Position numbers and translations under genes: made by a program
Source: Antedon mediterranea
Taxonomy: Eukaryota > Echinodermata > Crinoidea > Comatulida > Antedonidae
NCBI RefSeq assembly: GCF_964355755.1
Contig: NC_092680.1
Location: 12,317,001 to 12,377,000 of the forward strand
DNA length: 60,000 bases
Direction: 5' to 3'
In this document: positions 41,201 to 52,714 of the stretch, one piece after another
Layout: every line of letters begins with the position of its first letter
Numbering within the stretch: the stretch's first letter is position 1
Notes under the pieces: model-generated
The model's database searches: none
Seen by the model: only the letters and a program-made list of their open reading frames with translations
Told to the model about the DNA's origin: nothing

Positions 41201-43721
41201 CTCTCTCTCTCTCTCGCTGATCTATCTCTCTCTCACTCTCTCTCGCTGATCTATCTCTCTCTCTCTCTCTCGCTGATCTATCTCTCTCTCGCTGATCTAT
41301 CTCTCTCTCGCTGATCTATCTCTCTCGCTGATCTATCTCTCTCTCTCTCGCTGATCTATCTCTCTCTCTCGCTGATCTATCTCTCTCTCGCTGATCTATC
41401 TCTCTCTCGCTGATCTATCTCTCTCTCTCTCTCTGATCTATCTCTCTTGCTGATCTATCTCTCTCTCGCTGATCTATCTCTCTCTCTCGCTGATCTATCT
41501 CTCTTGCTGATCTATCTCTCTCTCGCTGATCAATCTCTCTCTCGCTGATCTATCTCTCTCTCGCTGATCAATCTCTCTCTCTCTCGCTGATCTATCTCTC
41601 TCTCGCTGATCTATATCTCTCTCTCGCTGATCTATTTCTTTCGCTGAACTATCTCTCTCTCGCTGATCTATCTCTCTCTCTCGCTGATCTATCTCTCTCT
41701 CTCTCTCTCGCTGATCTATCTATCTCTCTCTCGCTGATCTATCTCTTTCTCGCTGATCTATCTATCTCTCACTCTCTCTCGCTGATCTATCTCTCTCTCG
41801 CTGATCTATCGCTCTCTCGCTGATCTATCTCTCTCTCGCTGATCTATCTCTCTCTCTCTCTCGCTGATCTATCTCTCTCTCTCTCGCTGATCTATCTCTC
41901 TCTCGCTGGTCTATCTCTCTCTCGCTCGCTGATCTATCTCTCTCTCGCTGATCTATCTCTCTCTCTCTCTCTCTGATCTATCTCTCTCTCGCTGATCTAT
42001 CTCTCTCTCGCTGATCTATCTCCCTCTCTCGCTGATCTATCTCTCTCTCGCTGATCTATCTCTCTCTCGCTGATTTATCTCTCTCTCTCTCTCTCTCTCT
42101 CTCTAGCTGATCTATCTCTCTCTCTCTCTCGCTGATCTATCTCTCTCTCGCTGATCTATCTCTCTCTCGCTGATCTATCTCTCTCTCTCTCTCTCTGATC
42201 TATCTCTCTTGCTGATCTATCTCTCTCTCTCGCTGATTTATCTCTCTCTCACTGATCTATCTCTCTCTCGCTGATCAATCTCTCTCTCTCTCGCTGATCT
42301 ATCTCTCTCTCGCTGATCTATATCTCTCTCTCTCGCTGATCTATTTCTCTCGCTGAACTATCTCTCTCTCGCTGATCTATCTCTCTCTCTCTCGCTGATC
42401 TATCTCTCTCTCTCTCTCTCGCTGATCTATCTATCTCTCTCTCGCTGATCTATCTCTTTCTCGCTGATCTATCTATCTCTCACTCTCTCTCGCTGATCTA
42501 TCTCTCTCTCGCTGATCTATCGCTCTCTCGCTGATCTATCTCTCTCTCGCTGATCTATCTCTCTCTCTCGCTGATCTATCTCTCTCTCGCTGGTCTATCT
42601 CTCTCTCGCTCGCTGATCTATCTCTCTCTCGCTGATCTATCTCTCTCTCTCTGATCTATCTCTCTCTCGCTGATCTATCTCTCTCTCGCTGATCTATCTC
42701 CCTCTCTCGCTGATCTATCTCTCTCTCGCTGATCTATCTCTCTCTCGCTGATTTATCTTTTTCTCTCTCTCTCTCTCTCTAGCTGATCTATCTCTCTCTC
42801 TCTCTCGCTGATCTATCTCTCTCTCTCGCTGATCTATCTCTTTCTCGCTGATCTATCTCTCTCTCTCTCTCTCTGATCTATCTCTCTTGCTGATCTATCT
42901 CTCTCTCGCTGATCTATCTCTCTCTCGCTGATCTATCTCTCTCTCGCTGATCTATCTCTCTCTCGCTGATCTATCTCTCTCTCTCTCTCTCTCTCTCTAT
43001 TCTATCTGTCTCTCTGTCGCTGATCTATCTCTCTCTCTCGCTGATCTATCTCTCTCTCTCTCTCTCTCGCTGATCTATCTCTCTCTCGCTGATCTATCTC
43101 TCTCTCGCTGATCTATCTCTCTCTCTCTCTCTCGCTGATCTATCGCTCTCTCGCTGATCTATCTCTCTCTCTCTCTCGCTGATCTATCTCTCCCTCTCTC
43201 GCTGATCTATCTCTCTCTCGCTGATCTATCTCCCTCTCTCGCTGATCTATCTCTCTCTCGCTGATCTATCTCTCTCTCGCTGATCTATCTCTCTCTCTCT
43301 CTCGCTGATCTATCTCTCAATCGCTGATCTATCTCTCTCTCTCGCTGATCTATCTCTCTCTCGCTGATTAATCTCTCTCTCTCTCTCTCGCTGATCTATC
43401 TCTCTCTCGCTGATCTATATCTCTCTCTCTCTCGCTGATCAACCTCTCTCGCTGAACTATCTCTCTCTCGCTGATCTATCTCTCTCTCTCTCTCGCTGAT
43501 CTATCTCTCTCTCTCTCTCTCGCTGATCTATCTATCTCTCTCTCGCTGATCTATCTCTTTCTCGCTGATCTATCTATCTCTCACTCTCTCTCTCGCTGAT
43601 CTATCTCTCTCTCGCTGATCTATCGCTCTCTCGCTGATCTAGCTCTCTCTCGCTGAACTATCTCTCTCTCTCTCGCTGATCTATCTCTCTCACTCGCTGA
43701 TCTATCTCTCTCTCTCGTTGG

Positions 43722-43752
<31 letters not shown>

Positions 43753-44407
43753 AGCTGATCTATCTCTCTCTCTGTCGCTGATCTATCTCTCTCTCGCTGA
43801 TCTATCTCTCTCTCACTGATCTATCTCTCTCTCTCTCTGATCTATCTCTCTTGCTGATCTATCTCTCTCTCGCTGATCTATCTCTCTCTCGCTGATCTAT
43901 CTCTCTCGCTGATCTATCTCTCTCTCTCGCTGATCTATCTCTCTCTCGCTGATCTATCTCTCTCTCGCTGATCTATCTCTCTCTCTCTCTCTCGCTGATC
44001 TATCTCTCAATCGCTGATCTATCTCTCTCTCGCTGATCTATCTCTCTCTCGCTGATTAATCTCTCTCTCTCTCTCCCTGATCTATCTCTCTCTCGCTGAT
44101 CTATATCTCTCTTTCTCTCGCTGATCTATCTCTCTCGCTGAACTATATCTCTCTCGCTGATCTATCTCTCTCTCTCTCGCTGATCTATCTCTCTCTCTCT
44201 CTCTCGCTGATCTATCTATCTCTCTCTCGCTGATCTATCTCTTTCTCGCTGATCTATCTATCTCTCACTCTCTCTCGCTGATCTATCTCTCTCTCGCTGA
44301 TCTATCGCTCTCTCGCTGATCTATCTCTCTCTCTCGCTGATCTATCTCTCTCTCTCTCGCTGATCTATCTCTCTCTCTCGCTGATCTATCTCTTTCTCTC
44401 GTTGGTC

Positions 44408-44438
<31 letters not shown>

Positions 44439-44636
44439 AGCTGATCTATCTCTCTCTCTGTCGCTGATCTATCTCTCTCTCTCGCTGATCTATCTCTCTC
44501 TCGCTGATCTATCTCTCTCTCTCTCTGATCTATCTCTCTTGCTGATCTATCTCTCTCTCGCTGATCTATCTCTCTCGCTGATCTATCTCTCTCTCTCGCT
44601 GATCAATCTCTCTCTCTCGCTGATCTATCTCTCTCG

Positions 44637-45235
44637 CTGATCTATCTATCTATCTATCTCTCGCTGATCTATCTCTCTCTCTCTCTCTCTCTCTATGTTC
44701 TATCTCCCTCCCTGTCGCTGATCTATCTCTCTCTCACTGATCTATCTCTCTCTCTCTCTCTCGCTGATCTATCTCTCTCTCTCTCTCTCTCTCGCTGATC
44801 TATCTCTCTCTCTCTCTCTCTCTCGCTGATCTATCTCTCTCTCGCTGATCTATCTCTATCTCTCTCTCGCTGATCTATCTCTCCCTCTCTCGCTGATCTA
44901 TCTCTCTCGCTAATCTCTCTCTGGCAGATCTCTCTCTCGTTGATCTCTCTCCCTGATCTCTCTCGCTGATCTCTCTCTCGCTGATCTCTCTCGCGCTGAT
45001 CTCTCTCTCTCTCTCTCTCTCGCTGATCTCTTTCTCTCGATGATCTGGTTCTCTCTCTCTTTCTCTCTCGCTGATCTCTCTCTCTCTCTCTCGCTGATTT
45101 CTCTCTCGCTCTCTCTCACTGATCTCTCTCTCGCTGATCTCTCTCCCTCGATGATCTCTCTCTCGCTGATCTGATCTCTTTCTCTCTCTCTCTTGCTGAT
45201 CTCACTCTACCTTGATGATCTCTCTCTCGCTGATC
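44637..45235. repeat. Satellite variant block, second copy
   Basis: Second copy of the block at 40599-41200, offset about 4038 bp, with the same rare words in the same order. From here to the array edge the monomers keep the variant form. Confidence 0.8.
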
Positions 45236-46145
45236 TCTCTCGCTCTCTCTGATCTCTCTCTCTCTATCGCTAATCTCTCTCCCTCTCTCGCTGATCTCTT
45301 TCTAACTGATCTCTCTCTCTCGCTTATCTCTCTCTCGCTGATCTCTCTCTCGCTGATCTCTCTCTCGCTGATCTCTCTCTCTCTCTCACTGATCTCTCTC
45401 TCGCTGATCTCTCTCTCGCTGATATCTCTCTCGCTGATCTCTCTCTCTCTCTCTCTCTCTCGATGATCTCTTTCTCACTGATCTCTCTCTCTGATCTCTT
45501 TCTCGCTTATCTCTCTCTCTCTCGCTGATCTCCCTCTCTCGATGATCTCTCTCTCGCTGATCTCTCTCTTTCTCTCTCTCGCTGATCTCTCTCCCGCTGA
45601 TATCTGTCTCTCTTGCTGATCTCTGTCTCTCTCGCTGATCTGTCTCTTTCTTTCTCGCTGATCTCTCTCTCTCTCTCTGATCTCTCTCTCTCTCTCTCTC
45701 GCTGATCTCTCTCTCTCGCTGATCTCTCTCTTGCTGATCTCTTTCTCGCTAATCTCTCTCTCTCTCTCGCTGATCTCTCTCTCTCTCTCTCTCGCTGATC
45801 TCTCTCTCTCTTTCTCTCGCTGATCTCTCTCTCGCTGATCTCCCTCCCTCGATGATCTCTCTCTCGCTGATCTCTCTCTTTCTCTCACTCGCTGATCTCT
45901 CTCACGCTGATCTCTGTCTCTCTTGCTGATCTCTCGCTGATCTCTCTCCCTCGATGATCTCTCTCTCGCTGATCTCTTTCTCGCTGATCTCTTTCTCTCG
46001 CTGATCTCTTTCTCTCTCTCTCTCGCTGATCTCTCTCTCTCTCTCTCTCGCTGATCTCTTTCTCTCTTTCTCTCTCTCTCGCTGATCTCTTTCTCGCTTA
46101 TTTCTCTCTCTCTCGCTGATATCTCTCTCTCTCTCGCTGATCTGT
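45120..46145. repeat. Edge variant of satellite lacking TA (GCTGATCTCTCTCTC)
   Basis: The outermost kilobase uses a 14-17 bp monomer, GCTGATC followed by a CT tail, without the TAT of the main monomer. Unit length is irregular and CGATGATC variants are common. The array ends at about 46145 in GCTGATCTGTCTATATT. Confidence 0.85.
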
Positions 46146-46760
46146 CTATATTATTCTTGTATTTACTCTTACCAATTAATAAATGGTCGCTAATTAGAGA
46201 TGTCTATAAGTAAAATGATCTTTAATTCGAGGACCAGTACAATTACTTGTATTTTGTCACATATTTAAAACTATTTATTATTCTTGTCTTCATTCATCAA
46301 ACCAAACAATGTAATGGTCGCTAATTAGAGGTGTCTTAAAGTAAAGTGATCTTTAATTGGAAGAAGACCAGAACAATTACTTGTTTTTGTCACATAATTA
46401 AAACTATTTATTATTCTTGTCTTTACTCCTACAAATTAATAAAATGGTCGCTATTTGGAGGCGTTTTAAGTAAAGTGGTCCTTTATTGAAATTACAGTAC
46501 AATTACTTGTTTTTTTGTCACATAATTAATAACTATATATTCTTCTTGCTTTATTAATACTAAATAATATAATGGTCGCTAATTGGAGGTGTTTTAAGTA
46601 AAGTGATTTTTAATTGGAAGAGGACCACTTCATTTACTTGTTTTTGTCACATTTATAAAAATTATTTATTTTACTTGTCTTTACCCATACTAAATAATAT
46701 AATGGTCCCTAATTGGAGGTGTTTAGGTAAAGTTATCTTTAATTAGAAAAAAAAAATAGT
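46146..46760. repeat. 130-bp tandem repeat, five copies
   Basis: ATGGTCGCTAATT and close variants start at 46183, 46314, 46444, 46572 and 46702, a regular period of 128-131 bp. Each unit continues with a GGAGGTGTTTTAAGTAAAG-type segment, TGATCTTTAATT, GGACCAG, CAATTACTTG, TTTTGTCAC and TATTTATT. Identity between copies is moderate, so the array is old. It begins where the satellite ends. The GGTCGCTAATTGGAGGTG word resembles GGCCGCTTACGGGAGGT in the MITE at 53590-54112; that may be chance. Confidence 0.9.
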
Positions 46761-46984
46761 TTGGCATCATTAAGTATTATTAATCATTAAAAGAAGACAA
46801 GTGCATGCGCGATCAGAACCTGAATCATCTATAATAAAACGGCCGGTTACTACCTGACCGCTAATATTTCCCCGTACAGTATTCAATAGTGGACGCATTT
46901 CAATCTGTGGGTCAGACATTATTAAACGGGTTGGAAAGCATTAAATTGTTGAAAAACGCCCGCGAACCCGTTGAAACATGCAAC
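46761..46984. other. Short spacer with inverted repeat
   Basis: Contains AACGGGTT (46926) and AACCCGTT (about 46965), a perfect inverted pair. GTGGACGCATTTCAATCTG (46888) is echoed in direct orientation at about 47991 (CTGGACACATTTCAATCT) outside the other arm of the adjacent foldback element. Not a gene. Confidence 0.45.
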
Positions 46985-48000
46985 TGGACACTATCCAATG
47001 CTGAAAAGTGTCCGCCCCGGACGCAATTTTTTTTTTCGTACATAAGTTGGGGACCCCTCATGAAACGTCACAAAATAAACATGAATAATTCATCAGTTAA
47101 ATTTTTTGTTCCGTGTGTACCCAAGCGTATAGCAACAAGTGATTACAACTGCGTCGCGATACGATTCTTTCTAGGCCTAGGATTCTAGGTCAATTCATGC
47201 GATTGCCTTCGCGCACTCTTCTTCACACACACACACCAACCTATGCAAAAATGTGTCGAGGATAATCGACAGCTAGGCAAGACATTCAACTAAGTAGTCA
47301 TTAGACATAGCCCATAGAAAGCTTAGACCCACCCAGAATGTGTATAATTTGTGTAGTGTAATTTTTTAATTCTGCTATTTTATTATCAAACAATCAATAT
47401 GCATGTAGGCTACTCAAAGGAACTTTAAAAATGCGCGTATAATTATGAACACACGAGATGGAAAGATTAGAACCACAAGAATAAAAAATGTATTTTTGTG
47501 TAATATAATTGTTTAATTTTGCTGACTTATTACTCGGACTGGGTCATACCACACCGTACCTAACAGTAACACACACGTCACACCCACACAGACTACTACT
47601 AGTACTACTACTGTAGAATAACATGGGCTTTAGAGACTATACTAATTAGGCCTAATAGTATTAATAGAAACTATAATTTTAACACGTAATTCTTTAGTAA
47701 TACATTATATTAAAAACACTATCATAAACTAAAGGCTGATTATTTCGACAATCCACAGAAAACGCCGCTATTCTTTTATGAAATCGCACGCCGCAACCAC
47801 AGCGGAGATAGGCCTAGAATCGTATCGCAGTTACACGACACAACTCACTTCTTGTTGCTATACGCTTGGGTGCACACGGAACAAGAAAATTTAACTGATG
47901 AATTATTCATGTTTATTTTGTGACGTTTCATTAAGGGGTCCCCAACTTATGTACGAAAAAAAAAATCGCGCCCCGGACACTTTTGAATGCTGGACACATT
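46985..48000. mobile_element. Foldback element A, copy 1, with inverted arms of about 190 bp
   Basis: The left arm (46985-47182) and right arm (47808-48000) are reverse complements. Shared words include CGTACATAAGTTGGGGACCC, AAATAAACATGAATAATTCA and AAGCGTATAGCAACAAG, with a T-run of slightly different length. The interior of about 620 bp has no transposase. It carries an internal duplication (near 47330-47395 and 47465-47535, both with TTGTGTA, TTTAATT and TTATTA) and an ACAC-rich patch. It appears to be a non-autonomous DNA element. The open frame at 46889-47188 is the arm read through and is not a gene. Confidence 0.8.
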
Positions 48001-48560
48001 TCAATCTTACACCGGCTTTTTAAGTGGGACTAAAATGTGTGTGGTACAGAACAAAATCAAGGTTAGGCCTCCACGAATATTAGGCAACTTTGCAAAATGT
48101 AACACGGCCTATTGTCGTTCGCTTATAATTATATTGAAACAGATAGACTTCTGAAGATGATAGTTGTCTGCACTTGGATCAACTAACTGTACCTGATCTC
48201 TTTCATCAATATCATTTCATTCCAAGCTATGCACATATAACAATGCAATCGCCATACGTTATATGCATGGCGATACAAACATATACAAACCTAACCGGTA
48301 AAACTTATATAGGCATACACACTCTTTTTTAACAGTGTCTATCTTCATTATATAATTAATAAAATTATAATTTAGAAAAACATTTCATGTGTTTCAATAT
48401 ATTGACTGGTTATCCGATAATTATTTATTCGCTCATATACCAATACAGTAGTAGGCTATAACAATAGAAATATAATACAATAATTATATAGACCTAATAA
48501 CATAATACAAGTACCAAAACTCTAAATATTTCTGTTGAAAGTAAAAAAAAATAATATTTA
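48001..48560. other. AT-rich intergenic sequence
   Basis: No convincing open frame or element end. AT-rich sequence between foldback element A and the minus-strand tRNA-like sequence. Confidence 0.4.
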
Positions 48561-48569
48561 TTTTCCATA

Positions 48570-48648
48570 GATTAGAGATTCGAACCCAAGCTAGAGCTGA
48601 GAGTACTCGAAACAGAACCTTAACCGTTACGCCATTCAGTACATGCCT
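48570..48648 (-). repeat. tRNA-like SINE head or tRNA pseudogene, minus strand
   Basis: On the minus strand a perfect A box TGGCGTAACGG (top-strand 48624-48634) is followed 36 bases later by a near-perfect B box GGGTTCGAATC (48577-48587). This is the internal pol III promoter layout of tRNA genes and tRNA-derived SINEs. I could not fold a good acceptor or anticodon stem, so it is probably a SINE head or degraded tRNA copy. Confidence 0.55.
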
Positions 48649-48782
48649 AAACCACTGATAATAGTATATTTATACGTGCTTCATATTACGTAATTTATCG
48701 TTACGATATAAATATGCATATTCATGACCGTCATCTTGAGGGAATGAAATTGGTAGTGTATTAACTTGGTTATACACAAGAT

Positions 48783-48855
48783 GACCGATTAGCTCAGGTA
48801 ACTAAGCGTCATGTTAGTAACACGAATGTCGTTGGTTCGATTCCCACGCTGGTCG
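48783..48855 (+). tRNA. tRNA-Thr(AGT)-like cloverleaf, probably a SINE head
   Basis: The 73-base span folds as a cloverleaf. The acceptor GACC pairs with GGTC, plus wobble pairs. T8 and A9 precede a GCT/AGC D stem with an AGGTAA loop. The anticodon arm TCATG/CACGA has loop TTAGTAA, giving anticodon AGT (threonine). A 5-base variable loop and a T arm with loop TTCGATT follow. There is one mismatch each in the anticodon and T stems. Conserved sequence (GG in the D loop, TTCGA in the T loop) is present. Because about 260 bases of non-tRNA body follow directly and no T-run terminator ends it, I think it is the head of a SINE. A genuine but weak tRNA gene is the alternative. Confidence 0.5.
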
Positions 48856-49118
48856 GTGGAATAGAGTTAAATCTATGAGAGCAACTGTGTTTGGGGTTCA
48901 CAGAATTATACGTCCACCTTTCCACCACACATCATGAGGCAATAACATCAATGCATCAGGTGATGTGCTCAAAACGACCCCAAAAGGCTGTGACAGGGCC
49001 TTAGTGCTGAGGCAGGGAGAGCACACTTTTTGTTTTTCCTTTCGCTACCTGTTGTATTACGATCTCGTAAATTTTATGTTTAGCGTCCTCAATTTTAATA
49101 AATTTTATTCGTTACGTG
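48783..49118 (+). mobile_element. SINE with tRNA-Thr-like head
   Basis: The tRNA-like head (48783-48855) is followed by a GC-richer body than its surroundings. The body contains GTTTGGGGTTCACAG, CCACCTTTCCACCACACATC and GACAGGGCCTTAGTGC, and ends near 49118 in T-rich sequence at the tail of a minus-strand LINE. The short open frame at 48965-49147 is chance. I cannot name the family. Confidence 0.5.
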
Positions 49119-50179
49119 TTATTCAGATTCAGATAATATTTATTTAGATAATAATGAATGAATATATACAAAATAGAAAAAAGATATTAAAGTGAACATA
49201 GATAAAGCAGTAATTGGTAGTCATTATTATCATGGATCCCTTCTAGAAGTTAAAAACTTGTCTCGTAGGGACCCACAACAAAACACATTACTAAAAAAAT
49301 AAAAATAACCTAGAATATATAATTATATAATTTAGGATAAAGAATTACAGTATAATAACATAACTAACATCTTCTTTATAAAAATTATTTAAATTATATT
49401 TCAATAGTTTCATGATAATTATAAATGAAATAACTACCGATATTGGTAAATGAAAAAAAAAATATGTATACATAAATTATAATTCATGTATATAATACTA
49501 TATATACATTATATATAGTATAGATTAAAGATTGCAATAATAAACAACAACTAATATTTTGTGTAAACATAAATAGTATATGAGTATAAATAATGAGAAT
49601 AAGCATATTAAATAAGCAGTATAATATTTAGATATATAATGATTCTTTAACTTTTTTCGGAAAGTAAATAATTATATTGACGTTTTGATATTTGGTGGGA
49701 TATGATTCCACAATTTAGGACCTGATATAGTTATAAAAAATTTAGTTTTAGTAAGTCTAGCAAAAGGAATGTTTAAATGAGAAGTTCTTAAATTGTAATT
49801 GTGAAATTTGGTACGTTTACAGAGCATATCAATCATAGAAATAGGAAGTTGGTTTTTAAAATAATTAAACATAAAACTGGCAACTTGAACATTGTGGATA
49901 TCCGTTAATTTTAATATACCAAGACGTTTAAAAAGGGGTTCAGATGAGGTTCTATATGGTGGAAAAGTAATAATTCTAGCTGCACGTTTTTGAAATTTAG
50001 TTAATCTAGCAATATTAAAAGAGTAATCTGCAGCCCAAATAATGTTACAATACTGGAAATAAGGAAGTACAAGTGTGTTATAAAGAGAAATTAAGATATT
50101 TAGAGGGAAGAAGTGCTTAAGTCTGTTAATAATACTAATAGATCTTGATACTTTTTTCGAAACGTAATTTTGTGTTTAG
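49119..50179 (-). pseudogene. 5'-truncated LINE, C-terminal end and 3' UTR
   Basis: On the minus strand an uninterrupted frame of about 165 residues runs from 50179 to the stop near 49672. In order it carries SRSISIINRL, LYNTLVLPYFQYCNIIWA, FQKRAARIIT, SEPLFKRLGILKL and HNYNLRTS, and ends GPKLWNHIPP. This is the typical segment downstream of the reverse transcriptase in CR1-like and related LINEs. An in-frame stop precedes it near 50180, and the catalytic part is absent, as in 5'-truncated insertions. The 3' UTR runs to about 49119 and ends in an ATCTGA-type tail (ATTCAGATTCAGATAAT on the top strand). The fragment is well preserved and so fairly young. Confidence 0.85.
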
Positions 50180-50755
50180 AAGACAATTTTTATATCTCAC
50201 CGTTTAGTTTGGCATGTTGTGCGATGTTATGCAAAGGAGTTTGTGCAATTGTAGTGGGGTAGACGGTATTGTTGTTCATTCGCGGTAAACACGCCACATT
50301 GTTAAATTTTGATTTTGTTAAATCTTTTACATTAGAAGATTATTATTCTACCGTACCACATTATGCTGTATTTTGAAATATCCGTTTCATACAAGATATT
50401 TTGTACTAATATGTTATAAATAAATGTTTATGGTAGTTGGCGTTCTGGCCGCACCGTCCCAGAATAAATATGTTTTAAACATTGTAAAGATGACCTTTTA
50501 TATAATTTCAAATCATGTAAAGTGATATTTTGTTAAGATAAAAAAAGTGTTTGCATTTTTTCTTAAAAGTTACATTTTGTTTGCCTATGCCCTTGTGCCT
50601 TTTTTCATATTTTTATTTATATACTGTTTTGTAACAGGGGGTTTCTACTTATAAGCTGTGCTTCAGAGATTCCCCCTTTCCATTCTTTTATTTTTGTAAT
50701 AAATATTTAAGTTTTTTGTTGTGAATTGAAATAAAGAAACAAACAAACAAACAAA
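50180..50755 (+). mobile_element. LINE 3' end with AAAC tail
   Basis: Non-coding sequence ending in GAAATAAAGAAAC and then four AAAC units (to 50755). Before it is a likely 3'-terminal stem, GGGGGTTTCT (50637) and AGATTCCCCC (50667), followed by T-rich sequence and AATAAATATTTAAG. This layout (stem, then simple-repeat tail) is typical of LINE 3' ends. The coding part belonging to it is not visible. Confidence 0.6.
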
Positions 50756-50765
50756 GTCATTCCAT

Positions 50766-51839
50766 ATTTAAAAAAAACCACCTAAATTCATTAAGAAACG
50801 TATTTACAATGATAGATCTAAACAAGAATTCATTGAAAATGTAAATAACATAAGCTGGAATGAAGTACTTGAACAAAGTGATGTAAACATAGCTTTTTCT
50901 AGTTTTAATAACATACTTAACGATTGTATAAACAGACATTTTCCACTGCAAAATATTCGTACTCGAGCAAACAAGCTCAAATCACCTTGGATAACTGAAG
51001 GTATAGCCAAGTCAATCAAAACCAGGCAAAAGCTGTATGCTAGATATAAAGCTTCGTCATCACCTTCACATTGGAAAAAATATTGTTGTTATAGAAACAA
51101 ACTAAATAGTATTATTAGATATAGTAAACAAGAGCACTATAACAATGTATTTGGTAAATGTGAAGGTGATATGAAAAGTACATGGCGCGAAATTAATAAT
51201 GTAATGGGTAGAAAATAGAAAAATTCATTCCCAGCTAAACTAATAAATGGTCAATGTGAATATACAAATGACAAAGAAAAAGCCGAAGCTTTTAATTCAT
51301 TTTTCTCAAATATTGCAAATTCTTTTTCGAATACTCCATTCAATGGCAATGTTCAACCTTACAATGATTTCCTTCAGGGTAATTTTCCTTCATCATTATT
51401 TTTCAAACCTGTATGTGAACAAGAATTAGTAACATACATAAATAATTTAAAATCAACAGCTCCTGGTTTTGATAACATTGGTCCATATATACTAAAGATA
51501 TGTCCATTGGCATTAGCTATACCACTAACATTCATAATGAACATGTCTTTAGTAAAGGGTGTGGTTCCAAATGCAATGAAAATTGCTAAAGTTGTACCCA
51601 TCCATAAAGGTGGTGAGGTCTCAAATATCAATAACTATAGGCCCATCTCCATCTTGCCAACTATTTCTAAACTACTTGAAAGAATAGTTTATGATCAAAC
51701 TATTTCATTTCTTACAAAGTTTAACATCCTCAGCAATTCTCAGTTTGGTTTTCGTTCCCAACATTCTACAATACATGCCATCCATCATTCAATCCATAAG
51801 TTAGTTAGTTTATTTAAGTTGATCATATATCTGTCTTAA
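50766..51839 (+). pseudogene. LINE fragment: endonuclease-RT linker and first RT motifs
   Basis: One frame stays open from about 50766 to 51839 except for one stop (TAG 51216-51218). The first half is the linker between endonuclease and reverse transcriptase: KSPWITEGI, then RQKLYARYK and MKSTWREIN. The second half has AFNSFFSNIA, STAPGFDNIG, AKVVPIHKGG, NNYRPISILPTISKLLERIV and FGFRSQHST, the fingers motifs. Homology stops near 51790, before the first catalytic aspartate, so it cannot be active. No endonuclease is visible upstream. The 3' end may be the piece at 55790-55956, with the foldback element between. Family is CR1/Rex-like by appearance. Confidence 0.88.
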
Positions 51840-52714
51840 GTCAAATAATAACTGCATTTGTTAAGTTAAGAGCCATTGTCTGTAAAAATCAAAGATTTGG
51901 TGGCAGATGTAAAAAAATGGATTTCTCTCAAATTTTTACCATGAATAGACATTTCAATAAAAAGCATATCTACAACATTCATTTTAATTTTTAGCCTCCG
52001 TTGCCATGACAACGGTCAATTATCCAAATTTTGATGTTTTTGCCATTTTTCACAGATTTTCTATAGTGAAAAAGTACAAACTTGTATACTTATTCTAACC
52101 AAAAATACTTACAGTATACAGTTTTTGTTTATAGCAGTGTAAACAACATGTATTGAGTTCCATTTAATGTAGAAAAAAAATAAATTACAAAATGGAGTTT
52201 GGTTGATACCATTATTTTAAAAAGGGGTGTTTTTAAAAAATATTTTTTTTATAAAAGTATACCTCATAAACGTACCTATAACTTCCAAAGTGGTGTTTTT
52301 AAATCAATGAGGTTTTTTAATTTGATAGTCAATAGGTTTGTCAACAATAATCACGAAAAAAACACTGGGGTAAATTTCGTACATAGGTTTTGTGTTGCCA
52401 GGAAAATACGAAAAATACAAAAAATATAACAAAATATCAACAAACAAAACACATGAAACACAATTTAAATATGGCTAATTCAATAATAAAATGTATATAT
52501 GGCTTGTCATAATGCTACTAGAGTCATACGAATAGTTTAGATAAAATAGGAGAATGTGTTGCCAGGTTTATTTCAATTAATTGCCAGAAAAACAGTATTT
52601 TGCATTAAAATATTTAGTTGATGGAAAATAATGTTAAACTTGGAAATAATTGAGTCAATGGTTTTTATAAATTTTTAAATCTATTTTGTGTAAAGAGATA
52701 CAAAGACCTCCCAA

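Larger units (their letters stand above)
30045..46145 (-). repeat. Giant satellite, right arm, reversed orientation
   Basis: About 16.1 kb of the same monomer read as its reverse complement (CGCTGATCTATCTCTCTCT). Higher-order tags recur: CTATCTGTCTCTCTGTCGC at 31645, 33681, 35336, 37317, 39155 and 43002 (spacings 2036, 1655, 1981, 1838, 3847), and CTCAATCGCTG at about 33974, 35644, 37633, 39472, 40163, 43317 and 44009. These tags differ from those of the left arm, so the right arm is not a mirror copy of it. The arginine/glutamate-rich open frames on the minus strand (for example 45475-45888) arise simply from translating GAGAGA repeats. Confidence 0.97.

Noticed and set aside
40540-45888. 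Serine/leucine-rich and arginine/glutamate-rich open frames in the satellite
   Set aside because: They are translations of CTCTCT or GAGAGA repeats. Any frame free of TAG and TGA across the monomers stays open, so they say nothing about protein coding.
46889-47188. 99-residue frame near foldback element A
   Set aside because: Its second half is the inverted arm of the element and the first half has no recognisable domain.
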